Part shown: positions 23,678-34,076 of the stretch, piece after piece
Numbering within the stretch: the stretch's first letter is position 1
How the letters are laid out: every line of letters begins with the position of its first letter
Assembly: GCA_020205615.1 (NCBI GenBank)
Contig: CM035162.1
Location: 40,910,464-40,974,463, forward strand
Direction: 5' to 3'
Length of the DNA: 64,000 bases
Origin: Panax quinquefolius
Taxonomy: Eukaryota; Streptophyta; Magnoliopsida; Apiales; Araliaceae
Notes under the pieces: model-generated
Told to the model about the DNA's origin: nothing
Databases searched by the model: none
The model's input: the letters and a program-made list of their open reading frames with translations, nothing else
Program-made: the position numbers and the translations under genes

Positions 23678-24575
23678 TCTATTGTTAATAAATTTCCTGA
23701 CGTATTCCCTGAAGAACTTCCTGGCCTACCCCTAGAGCGTGAAATTAAATTTTGTATCGACCTTGAACCCGGTACAAAACCCATTTCCAAAGCCCCATAT
23801 CAAATGGCTCCTATTGAACTACAGGAGTTAAAGACCCAATTGCAGGAATTGTTAGACATTGGTTTCATTCGTCCTAGTATGTCTCCTTGGGGTGCTCATG
23901 TTCTATTCATGAAGAAGAAAGATGGGAGTATGCGACTTTGTATTGATTATCGGGAGTTGAATCATGTCACCATCAAAAATAGGTACCCATTGCCACGTAT
24001 TGATGACATGTTTGATCGCCATAAGGAGCACAATTTTTTCAAAGATCGATCTTCGCTCGGATATCATCACCAAGTTTAAAATCGAGGATATTCCAAAGAC
24101 CGCCTTCGTAACTTCGAAGACGGGCATTATGAATTCTTAGTCATGTCTTTTGGATTGACAAATGCTCCTCGCCGCTTTCATGGATATGATGAACCGAGTA
24201 TTCAAGGAATATTTGGATCATTTTGTGGTCGCCTTTATTGATGACATCCTCATATATTCCAAAGGCCGTGAAGATCATGAGCAACACTTGAGGCTGATAC
24301 TCCAAAAGCTTCGTGAAAACAAGCTATATGCCAAGTTGAAGAAATGCGAGTTCTGGCTTGAGGAAGTTGCATTCCTTGGGCATGTGATATCAAGTCATGG
24401 AATATCTGTTGACCCAGGAAAGATTGAAGCTATTCAAAGCTGGGAGCAACCTAAATCAGTGACCGAAGTACGTAGCTTTCTCGGCTTAGCTAGTTATTAT
24501 TAAAGATTCGTAGAAGGGTTTTCTCGAATCGCTACTCCATTAACTCAGCTGACTCGGAAAGATACAAAGTTCGGT
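23678..24575 (+). pseudogene. Chromovirus reverse transcriptase (frameshifted)
   Basis: The sequence opens abruptly in pol at '[15 protein letters not shown]' and continues through '[20 protein letters not shown]' (about 23930-23990). It shifts frame between about 24060 and 24165 and resumes with the catalytic FIDDILIYS box (24234-24260) and 'FLGHVIS'. The frame ends in a stop after 'FLGLASYY' (24503). The catalytic aspartates of the (Y/F)xDD box are present. The RNase H domain that should follow is deleted: 'TRKDTKFGW' at about 24575 runs directly into integrase sequence. Upstream codons in the same frame (23600-23677) belong to the antisense of the zinc-knuckle ORF, not to RT. Confidence 0.88.
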
Positions 24576-25374
24576 TGGTGCTATGCCGGAAACAAGAATC
24601 GATGAAGAAGGAATACTTCGAGTCAACTCCAGACTTTTTGTTCCTAACGACCCTGATTTAAAGTATAAAATCATGATGGAGGCGCACAACACACCGTTTA
24701 CAATCCATCCTGGGAGTACCAAAATGTATCGTTATCTTCATTATACATTTTGGTGAAGCAATATGAAGAGAGAGATAGCGCTATTTATCTCAAGGTGTCT
24801 AATTTTTCAAAGAGTTAAAGTGGAGCATCAAGTACCAAAAGGTCCATTGCAACCACTTGAAATTCCAGAATGGAAGTGGGAGCACATTACCATGGATTTC
24901 GTTACCGGTCTTCCCAAAGTTTCTCAAGGCATAGATGCGATTTGGGTCATTGTTGATAGATTGACCAAGTCTGCTCATTTCTTACCAATACGAGAAACTT
25001 ATACACTTAAACGCGTCTTGCTTCAGATGTACATAAACGAGGTTGTAAGATTGCATGGTATGCCAAGATCCATAGTTTACGATCGAGACCCAAGATTCAC
25101 TTCAAGATTTTGGGTTAGTTTGCAAAAAGCTATGGGCATGGATTTACGATTTAGCTTCGGCATATCATCCTCGCATTTAGCAGGCGATGGAGAGGAAGAT
25201 TCAAACTCTTGAAGATCTATTAAGACTCTATGTCCTTAACTTCAAGGGAAGTTGGGACAAGTTCTTACCATTGGTGGAGTTTTCCTACAACAACAGTTAT
25301 CAAGCAAGTATTGGCATGGCTCCATTCGAGGCATTGTATGGAAGAAAGTGTCGTTCTCCAGTATGATGGGATGA
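24576..25374 (+). pseudogene. Chromovirus integrase (interrupted)
   Basis: The N-terminal zinc-binding region starts near 24610 ('RLFVPNDPDLKYKIMMEAH'). It has an in-frame TGA where a tryptophan codon is expected (24754-24756). The distal CXXC reads CLIF, so one zinc ligand is lost. The core follows at 24763-25212: 'HITMDFVTGLP' (first Asp), 'DRDPRFTSRFW' (second Asp), then a frameshift that destroys the region of the catalytic Glu. The chain resumes as 'TLEDLLRLYVLNFKGSWDKF' (about 25207-25265) and 'YNNSYQASIGMAPFEALYG', with another stop near 25364. Integrase joins element cDNA to the chromosome; this copy cannot. Confidence 0.85.
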
Positions 25375-25976
25375 GGTGGGTGAAGCAACGTTTTTAGGAC
25401 CAGAGTTGGTACGTATGACTACAGAAAAGATTCAAATGATCCGACAACGTATAAAAACCTCACAAGATCGACAAAAGAGTTATGTTGATCTTCATCGAAA
25501 GGACGTAGAATTCGATATTGGAGATCATGTGTTGTTACGTGTTGCTCTATGGAAAGGAGTTACAAGATTTGGAAAGAGAGGAAAGCTCAATCCTCAATTC
25601 ATTGGCCCATTTTTAATCCTCGATCGAGTAGGAACTGTGGCCTATAGACTTGCGTTACCACCAAGTATGTCTCGTGTTCATAATATTTTTCACATATTCA
25701 TGTTACGTAAATATGTGAAAGACCCAAACCACATTATTGAGTTAGAACCAGACGAGATAAAGGAAGATTTAACGTATGAAGAGTTACCTGTTAAAATCTT
25801 GGATAAAAAGGATCATATTCTACGCTCTAAGGTTATACCTCAAGTCAAAAGTTTTATGGAGAAACCACGATGTGGAAGAAATGACCTGGGAGTTAGAATC
25901 TGAGATGAAATCAAGATATCCTTACCTCTTCAACATACCAGGTACGCACCCTAATTTCGAGGATGAAATTTCATAA
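25375..25976 (+). pseudogene. Integrase GPY/F module and chromodomain-like tail
   Basis: The frame 25376-25903 reads 'MGEATFLGPELVRMTTEKIQ', then the GPY/F module ('KLNPQFIGPFLILDRVGTVA') and 'SRVHNIFHIFMLRKYV'. It ends with a chromodomain-like segment ('VKILDKKDHILRSKVIPQVK'). A single frameshift near 25855 moves the tail ('VEEMTWELESEM') to the frame ending at 25976. This tail type is known from the Tekay/Del clade of chromoviruses and is thought to guide insertion to particular chromatin. Confidence 0.85.
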
Positions 25977-25987
25977 GAATGGGAGGT
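25975..25987 (+). promoter_or_regulatory. Polypurine tract of the + strand half element
   Basis: AAGAATGGGAGGT lies directly before the TGTAAGACC start of the LTR. Confidence 0.8.
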
Positions 25988-28941
25988 TGTAAGACCCCAA
26001 CTTTTTGAATAAAGATTAAATTTTCTCGAAATATATTTTTGAATATTATGGTGTGGATTTGATATAATGTTATAGTTGTGGGTAATATTTACAAATTTTG
26101 CAAAGTACGCAAGTTGTTATATAATATTCGATTGGTCGGGGAATATTCATTTTAATAGGAATATTCGTATGCAACCACATCATTGGTGGACCCCCACAAT
26201 GTAATTATTGTCGGATTGAGAAAAACGACAAAAATACTTTATGAAAATAACTACGGAAGTTTTACTGTTAACTGTTGAACTACCCTAGAGTAAAAATACA
26301 ATAATCTGGCGTGGTTGCATAGTAGCACACTCAGTATTGATTATTGATGCTTACGTGAGAAGTCACTTTCGGTTATACTCAATTATTACTTTACGATAAT
26401 TCTTGCATCATATCTCTCTATTATTGATTAGATTATTGTCATAAGTATTATCTCGCATAATATTTTATTTTATTAAATCAATAATTGAGATAACAAAGTT
26501 ATTCATATTATTAAATTGTAATATTTACAATGTCTAGAAGTTCTGTCAAGGAGAGGTTTGGTCACCTAATTGCTCGCCAATAGGGAGAAATCCTTATTGG
26601 AAAGCCCCCTCTTTCTTGGGAACGACCTGGTTGATAAATATTGTGAGTTATAATATTAATGATGAATGTTATTAAAATTGAAGTTGTGTTCAGAGTTGAA
26701 TTTGGAGACGCAGACGTGATATTTGAGTCCGGAATGATGAAATTAGTAAAAATAGTCTATAAACACAAAATTTTCCGAAATTCACTATTTGGTCAAAAAG
26801 TCAACAGTTGACGTTTTTGGGAAAAGTCAAACTTCAAAATTTTAAAATTTTTATTTTGATAAAAATGGTTTCATTATGTTGGAATTATTTATGTTAGTGA
26901 AAATCAATAATTATTTCGATAATAATTGATGTCTGGAGGTTATATTGACCAATCGAGTATTTAACCGGATAAATAAGCAATTGATTGCTATTATTTCACA
27001 TGATTATAACTATGTATTCACATGTGTATACTATTGTTTCACATTCTTGTTACTATTAGGGGAGTTGGTGCAAGATTGATAATACTTGCATGACTAAGTT
27101 AAAAATGTAGGTATAGATGGAGGTACTATACTGTAATTCGTATTTTTACATGTCTAGAACTATTGATTCACATAATTTACTATTGAATCACATTATTTAC
27201 TATTAGGGGAGGTGGTGCAAGTTTGATAATACTTCCATGACTAAATTAAAATAAAGGAAAATTTGGAGGTATTGGTCTTGGTAATTTTTGAGCCCCAAAA
27301 CATGCAATTATCGAAACTATATTTTCTATAAATAGAAGCTCGTTCTTCCTTCATTTCTTACCAATTCACAAAAGCTTAAGAGCGATTATTATAGTGAGAA
27401 ATTATAGAAAGAAGAAGAAAGTCTGCTTACCTCACTATTCCAAAGATCCGCTTTTTTTTAAGGTAGGGAGTATTATTTCTTTCTTATCCATGAAGAGAAC
27501 TTCATTATTCCATTCTTTATTATTCTATTGAATAACTCAGATATCGCCGCGAGCTACCCTATACTTGGTGAAATTCTTCTATTATTCCATTCTTTATCAT
27601 TACATTGAACATCCTTGTCTGCAAGGCGTTCTTGGGACTGAATTCCATTATTTATCATTCTGTTGAAACATCCTGTTTTATGCGTTCTACTACGGACTGG
27701 TTCCGCTTTTTATTATTCTGTTAGAATATCCTCGTGCATGCGTTTTACGCCGGACTGATTCCGCTCTTTATTATTCTCGTTGGAATGTCCTGTTTGTGCG
27801 TTTTTGGCCGACCGATTCCGTTATTTATTATTCTCGTTGGAATAACTTTTGCAAGTCTTGCCTATCGCATGCCCGGTGATTTCTTTTGTTATTCCATTCC
27901 TTGTTATACTCAGTTGGTTAAAGTTTTGACTTCTATACTCTATGAAATTAGTGGAATATCATTGATATTTGCGCTTCATCCAATATCTTTTCATGGAAAT
28001 ATTCTTCTGAGCATTCTTGAATTTTACTCTACAAAGCAGTATCATGTTGACAATTTGGACGTTATTAGTTCCTGGATAAATTAATTCTTGAACTTGTTTT
28101 ATTGAATTCTTATATCATTGTCATCATCCTTATGTTTATATTTTGTTGAAAGTCATCTATGGCCTATAGTGCATAGATGGACTTGGTATGATTATGACCA
28201 GGGATTATTCGGTGTAATCATGACCGTAATGTTACAAATGATGTGGAAAAAGTCCTCATTGGCCCGTAGCGCATTGATGGACAGTTGTTGGCATGATCAT
28301 GACCATTATTGAATACACAAATATTCTTGGCCCGTAGTTCATGGATAATTGTGGTCGTGATACTAAAGAATATCCTTAGCCGTAGTGCAGGGGTGATTCG
28401 ATGATGTGGATTATTTATTAAGCTGAGTCCCGTCGATAAAAGTGATGAAAAACCTTTTAAATCATAAAAGATAGCAGATTTTATTCTCTACTTGACTCTT
28501 TTAATGGATTGCTTGTTCATTTGTAGTTAAACTTGATGGTTGTTATATTGTATCGCTTAACATTTGTTGAAGGCTAACGATAATATATTCTGCATTATCT
28601 TAGTCATAATATTTCCTACTGGGCTAGTTGAGCTCACCCTTTTACTTTTATTATTCTCTTCAAGAAATGAGAACGTAGCAGGGACTAGTCGGGGAACGGA
28701 GTGACGAACCAGAAGATAACATTAGTAGTCCTCACTATTCAGTGAAATAGTGGAAAATAAATGTAATAATATTGAATTTGAGTTTGAATATTGTCTAGAC
28801 GAAAATATTTGTATTAAAACTCACAGCTTATGTTTTGTCGTACTTTACACGACAGTTGTATAATTAAGTTGTATTTGTATTCTGTACCATGTATTTGACA
28901 ACTCGGAATAGGTGATGTATACCTATTTTGGGGGCGTCACA
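25988..28941 (+). repeat. 3' LTR of the + strand chromovirus half
   Basis: The 2954-bp LTR starts TGTAAGACCCC and ends GGGGGCGTCACA. A TATA box is at 27327-27334. A tandem array of about 64-bp units built on 'TTATTATTC...TTGGAAT' and 'GGACTGATTCCGCT' lies at about 27480-27850. Degenerate units of a hairpin minisatellite lie at about 28150-28400. A block at about 26529-26640 is well conserved in all five Tekay-type LTRs of this window. This LTR is clearly diverged from the one at 30860-33377. Confidence 0.88.
27327..27334 (+). promoter_or_regulatory. LTR TATA box
   Basis: TATAAATA in the context TTTTCTATAAATAGAAG. The same motif occurs at the equivalent place in the other Tekay-type LTRs (32153-32160 -, 36114-36121 -, 44687-44694 +, 51258-51265 +). 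Confidence 0.7.
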
Positions 28942-29500
28942 AAATATGTCAGGAAATTCATTAACAACAGAAATTTTATTCAAATCTGACGTGTTTTTGT
29001 TCAAGTCCGTGACATGGGCTAAGAAAGCTTGACATCCGTTTTTCAATAAACAAATAGCTTTATGGCTTGAAATGACAGTGATTGACTTTAATGGTTTAGT
29101 TGTTTGAATTCGCATAACAGGTTGGTTAGGAATATGAAAACTAACAACCTTACGAAAATAATCAATTTTAGCATGATGCGTGGTTAACCAATCAATCCCT
29201 AAAATCACATCAAATGCAAGAATTTTCAACGAAATAAGGCTCAAGGTAATAATGTGATGGTACCAACTTGAATCAAGCAAGATTTATAAACAGTAGATGT
29301 AACGAAAGTTTCTCCTAACGGAGTTTCAACAGATAAGTCAAAGTCTAATTTCTCCGGGGTCAAGTTTAAACGTTGAGCACAAACAGGAGAGATAAAAGAA
29401 TGGGTAGAACCGGTATCTAATAAGGTATAAACTTCGCAAGAGTATGATTAGCTTACCCGTGATCACCTCGTTTGGGTTCCTCGCGTTTTGGGTAGTCACG
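28942..29500 (-). pseudogene. Chromovirus aspartic protease region, cut at the start of RT
   Basis: On the - strand the active-site motif DTGS (29406-29417, context LLDTGSTHSFIS) is followed by 'ILAFDVILGIDWLTTHHAKI' and the protease-RT linker. The linker ends at 'VVNEFPDI' exactly at 28942, where the LTR of the + strand half begins. At least one frameshift separates the DTGS part from the rest. The break falls within about 30 bp of the homologous position where the + strand half begins (23678). Confidence 0.85.
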
Positions 29501-30680
29501 ACAAACGCCCTTCCAGGAACCACCGACTTCGACTTGTCTGGGATAGCCTTTGGAGTCACTATCCCCGTTGAACTTGGTTTCGCAACAAGACAATCTTTAT
29601 CTATATGACCTTCTTTTCCACAGTTATAACATACCTTGAACTGTTGTGGGCAGTTTGGGCTGATGTGTCCCTCTTTCCCGCATTTGTAACATACGACTGG
29701 TGGTCGTTCTCCTCCCCTAAAAACAGTTGGTGTTGACGTCTTCACGCTATCATTGTTGTACCTTCTCCTTTTGAAATCTCCTCCTGACTCGCTCCTTCTA
29801 TTATCACGGCCACGATTACCACCAGAGTGATTACCGCTTTTGTCCAAATGTTTTCCTCCATGCTGGTTTTCATTGCTCCGATAACTTCCACTACCGGTAT
29901 GTCCCAGGTTGTGGTCCCTCGGTTGAACATACTCATTATCTCACTCTAATAATTGAGCCCTGTTTACAACATCTGAATATAAAGAAAATTTATGAGAGAT
30001 AAGATATTCTTAATCTCTAAGCTTTTAGACCTCTCAGAACATCCTCGTCATTCGTTCCTCATTCTCTACCAAATGAGGTGCAGACCTGGATAACTCTGCA
30101 AACTTGGCCTCGTACTGGGATACCGTCATGTTGTTTTGTTCCAGTCTAATAAACTCTACCTCTTTCATATGACGAATACTTTTAGGAAAGTACTTGTCAT
30201 TAAACAGTTTCTGAAACGTTTCCCAAGACATGTTGAGTGCGTCGAGTCAGATGCGCTTCACGAGACTCCCACCAAGAGTCCGCCTTTCACCGCGAACATA
30301 AAGGTGGAGAATGGAACCTTTTGTTCCTCCGTGCATCCCAAGACATCGAATATCTTGGTAATTTGCTTGACCCACATTTTTGCCATGATCGGATTCGGCT
30401 TTCCCTTAAATTCTGGTGGTCCCAACTCTTTGAACTGCTTGGCTGTGACCAGTCGCGCATTGCTAGCATTTCCACCCGTATTTTGTGCACGAGTCTCTCT
30501 CGTCTGGTTTTGCATGAACTGCAAAAAGCTGCTAAACATCCCATCATTCATCATTTGTTCGGTAGTGTTGTTTACAGGAGGAATATTGCCTTCCTGTTGC
30601 ACGTTCCCCTGGGTGGTGATCAAAGGTGTCTCCACAGTCTCATTCACTCCATTATTAACGTTCCCTGCTGCCATTCTCAA
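29501..30680 (-). pseudogene. Chromovirus gag with two zinc knuckles (frameshifted)
   Basis: The start at 30680 reads MRMAAGNVNNGVNETVE. The gag domain continues with 'FKELGPPEFKGKPNPIMAKM' and, after a frameshift near 30260, 'LFNDKYFPKSIRHMKEVEF' (about 30200). A further break near 29940 precedes a basic Gly/Arg-rich stretch and two CCHC knuckles (about 29590-29692: CYKCGKEGHISPNC and CYNCGKEGHIDKDC). It packages element RNA in intact copies. Confidence 0.88.
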
Positions 30681-30848
30681 ATACTGCCATAAAACAAGGG
30701 TTAATAGTCATGTCATATATTATCCTTATACTCTGACCGCCAAAAAAAACCAAATAAACTTAGTCAGGTCATACTAGCGAAGGAATTCCCTGTCTCTCCC
30801 CTCCTAGTTCTTGTCTCACATCTCAGCCAGGGATTATATCCCTAAGTT
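30681..30848 (-). other. 5' leader of the - strand chromovirus half
   Basis: Short untranslated stretch between primer site and gag start. No further motif seen. Confidence 0.5.
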
Positions 30849-30858
30849 TTGATACCAA
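30849..30858 (-). promoter_or_regulatory. Primer binding site
   Basis: The - strand reads TTGGTATCAA one base inside the LTR. It matches the first eight bases of the initiator-Met PBS (TGGTATCA) and then diverges. Confidence 0.75.
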
Positions 30859-30859
30859 C

Positions 30860-33377
30860 TGTGACACCCCAAAATAGGTATACATCACCCATTCTGAGTT
30901 GCCAAATACATAGTACAGAAATAAATACAACTTCAGTAATACAATTGTCGTGTAGAATACGACAACGCCTATACTGTGAGTTTGAATACAAATATTGTCT
31001 ACTAGAGAGTATACAAACTCAAAAGGAGTCCTCGTTACAATTATTCAAACACTATTTTACAGAAATAGTGAGGACTGCTAAAACATCTTTCTAGAACCAT
31101 CACTCCATACCCCGACTAGATCCTGCTATGTTCTCACCTCCTGAGAAGAAAAATGGAACAAAAAGGAAAAGGGTGAGCTCAACTAGACCAGTAAAGAAAA
31201 TTATGACTAAGATTATATACAACAAATTATCGTTAGTCTTCAACAGGAAAAAATCTGATAAAATATAATGACAACAAGTTTTAAATCAACAACTGCAATG
31301 GTAGAAGAATCCATTAGAAGAGTCAAGTAGAAAGAATTCTACTATCTTCTAAGATTTAAAAGTCCGTCGTAAATATTTTATCCTGTAACATCAATCAATA
31401 TACATCTTGAATCAAATATTCATCTTTGCACTACAAAAGCAAAGATATTCATTTTAGATCACCAGTTGGTCATGTTCATCTCAAACACTGCTCATCTTTG
31501 CACTACTGGACCAAAGATATTCATTAGGTAATCATTCATCTTTGACTACGAGCCAAAGATATTCATTTGTATCATCATTTAGGACCGAGGATGATGAAAA
31601 ATATCTTAAAGAAAACAAATCCAAAGGAGATAAAAAGAACAAATATTAGGGATTGAATTACAGCTTTATCCAAGTTCAATAATACTCCATAATAACCAAT
31701 TTCGAAGAAGAATTCAAAAAATAAAGATCAAAACATGGATACAATCAAAGATAGTAACCACAATAGATAACTTGGACAAAAAGAAAAAAAAATTTATTTT
31801 CAATGAATAGTCTTCGTATTAAATGAATAGTCAGAGTATCGTGAATAAGACTGAGTATCGTGAATAAGAACTCCCGACACAAAAAAAAAGTTCCAAATTT
31901 GATAAAAAGTTCATACCAACATTTCGGTATAATGATATTGAAGAAAATATCATTTTAAGAAGAATATAACACCCTTACCTCAAAATATCGATTACTTACG
32001 ATCGGAATATCAGTATAAGGCTGAAGAAAACTTGCACTGATGAATAGAAACTCATAAAGTATCTAAATACTCACAAAATACACTCAATAATCTAGAGAGA
32101 AAAATAGAGAAAACTTATTTCTGGTGTGATTTTCAATTCAAACTTAGCCCTCTATTTATAGGAAAATATTAGCACGCCGAATCAGACTTAACTTGCAACC
32201 TGATGGCTTTACCCGCTACTATTCCCACCCACCATATTTGAATAAAAATATCAGCACATTTTCACCAACCAAAAGTGGGGCCCACCAATTCTAGAATTTT
32301 CCACCAAAATGACAAATTCCGCAACTTCAACAATTTCTGAACCAGTCATCTCGTAAAATTCATAACAAATCATACGTTCATTTCTAACGGTTCAAAATTT
32401 GTGGACATATACTCAACTTATATATGTATAACATATCCAAAAATTATCACGATCCAACGGTCGGATTAAAAATTATAACCCCCGCAATATATCTCAAAAA
32501 TTCTAATTTAATTTTTAATACCTCCATTCCGACAAAATACTGATAAAACACCTCAACATTAACTCCTTCATTTTTAACCACAATAAATATATCCAACATT
32601 TATATCCACATAAAATAAATATTTCCTTATCATATGAATTTATAATTAATTATTCACAAATAATATTACAGAATCACATTTATGACAACCAGGCCGTTCC
32701 CAGGAAAGAGAGGGCTTTCCGATAAGGATTTCTCCTTACTGGCGCGCAATTAGGTGACCAAACCTCTCCCTGACAGAACTTTCTAGACATTGCCAATAAT
32801 GCTATCTAATAATATTATTCCAAATAATATAAATTATTGATCTGATAATGGAGATGATGTGCAGTGACAATTATTGAAACAACAATAATATAAATATCAA
32901 CGTAGCAATTATTGAATCAATAAAATAAAATATTGAACAGTAACTACTGTGACAATTATTGAGTAGTGCTTTTTACGTAAGGATCAATAATTCAACAATA
33001 TTTGTGCAATACCAATTGTCTTCTCGCAAGCAACAACGCCAGTACATCACGTATTTTAACCATCGGTATTCCATCGTTGTTAATTCAGTAATAACTACTG
33101 CCGTTATTCAATTTTGTCATTTTCTTCATCCGACAGTTATCCGTTATGGGGCCCACAAATAGTTGTGCCGTCGTACGAATATTCCCCGACAGAAAGAATA
33201 TTCCACAACCAAACGAATATTCTCCGACAACAATGAATATTATATAACCACTTGCTTATTTTGAAAATTTGTACATTTCACCCATAACCAAAATATTATA
33301 TCAAATTAACACCTTATTAATCACAATAATAAATAAAGGAAATTTTATTTTATTCATTAAAAAGTTAGGGTCTTACA
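30860..33377 (-). repeat. 5' LTR of the - strand chromovirus half
   Basis: The - strand reads TGTAAGACCC...GGGGTGTCACA, 2518 bp. It has a TATA box (32153-32160), three units of a hairpin minisatellite (starting 31421, 31493, 31537), short 'GAATAGT' repeats (31803-31870) and the conserved block (32684-32798). The left end abuts the fold-back element at 33378. Confidence 0.9.
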
Positions 33378-33846
33378 ATTAAACTAAATATATATAAAAT
33401 AACTATGAATATTTATATAACGTAATTATGAATATTTTAATATATATATATATTTATAAATTTATCTCTAAATATTCATATAAATATTTATAAAAAATAT
33501 TCATATCTAAAGTTTAGATGAAATATTTATAAATTTATATATTTATATATATATATATACAACTAAAAAAGAATTTAATATTTTATGGAACTGAAATTTT
33601 TCCATAATCCAATGTTTTGGGCGTGATTTGGATACCTATACCAAAAAATGTATGTACAGTCTGCACAGACTGTATAGACCTATTTTGTTATACGTATCCA
33701 AATTAAATCCAAAACATTGTATTATATAAAAATTTCAGTTCCATAAAATATTAAATTATTTTTAAAATTATTTTTTAAAAAAAGCAAAAATAAAAATAAA
33801 AAGGTCCGGATTTTGGTCCGGTTTGGGAGTCCAAAATTGATCCAGC

Positions 33847-33897
<51 letters not shown>

Positions 33898-33929
33898 TTC
33901 ATAGTTACTTTATATATATTTAGTTTAAT
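33378..33929. mobile_element. Fold-back (MITE-like) element of about 550 bp
   Basis: The ends are inverted copies of each other over about 40 bp: ATTAAACTAAATATATATAA at the left and its complement at the right (33892-33929). A second homologous copy of the left arm and following 100 bp lies at 37666-37800. No coding potential is seen. The middle contains a separate, nearly perfect hairpin (33572-33757). Confidence 0.6.
33572..33757. repeat. 186-bp inverted repeat (two 92-nt arms, 2-nt centre)
   Basis: Arms 33572-33663 and 33666-33757 pair without any gap. By eye about 79 of 92 positions match. The outer 30 bases and the inner ACAGTCTG/CAGACTGT are perfect. A transcript would fold into a long hairpin. 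Confidence 0.85.
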
Positions 33930-33983
33930 GTTGAGATTTGTTTAGTATTTTATTTAGTTTGACAAGAAATTTTGAAAAGAATA

Positions 33984-33989
33984 TGTATG

Positions 33990-34064
<75 letters not shown>
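33984..34064. repeat. Compound (TA)n(CA)n microsatellite
   Basis: TGTA units pass into TA repeats and then about 14 CA repeats. A separate TA tract is at 33850-33891. Open frames across it are low-complexity artefacts. Confidence 0.95.
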
Positions 34065-34069
<5 letters not shown>

Positions 34070-34076
34070 TACATAT

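Noticed and set aside
30136..30777. 213-residue + strand open frame
   Set aside because: It is the antisense of the - strand chromovirus gag, whose frames have recognisable domains.
23678..33377. Single element rearranged by self-integration
   Set aside because: The gene order fits, but the LTRs look too diverged for one insertion and the break overlap is about 25 bp, not 5. It is kept as a hypothesis to test, not as a call.
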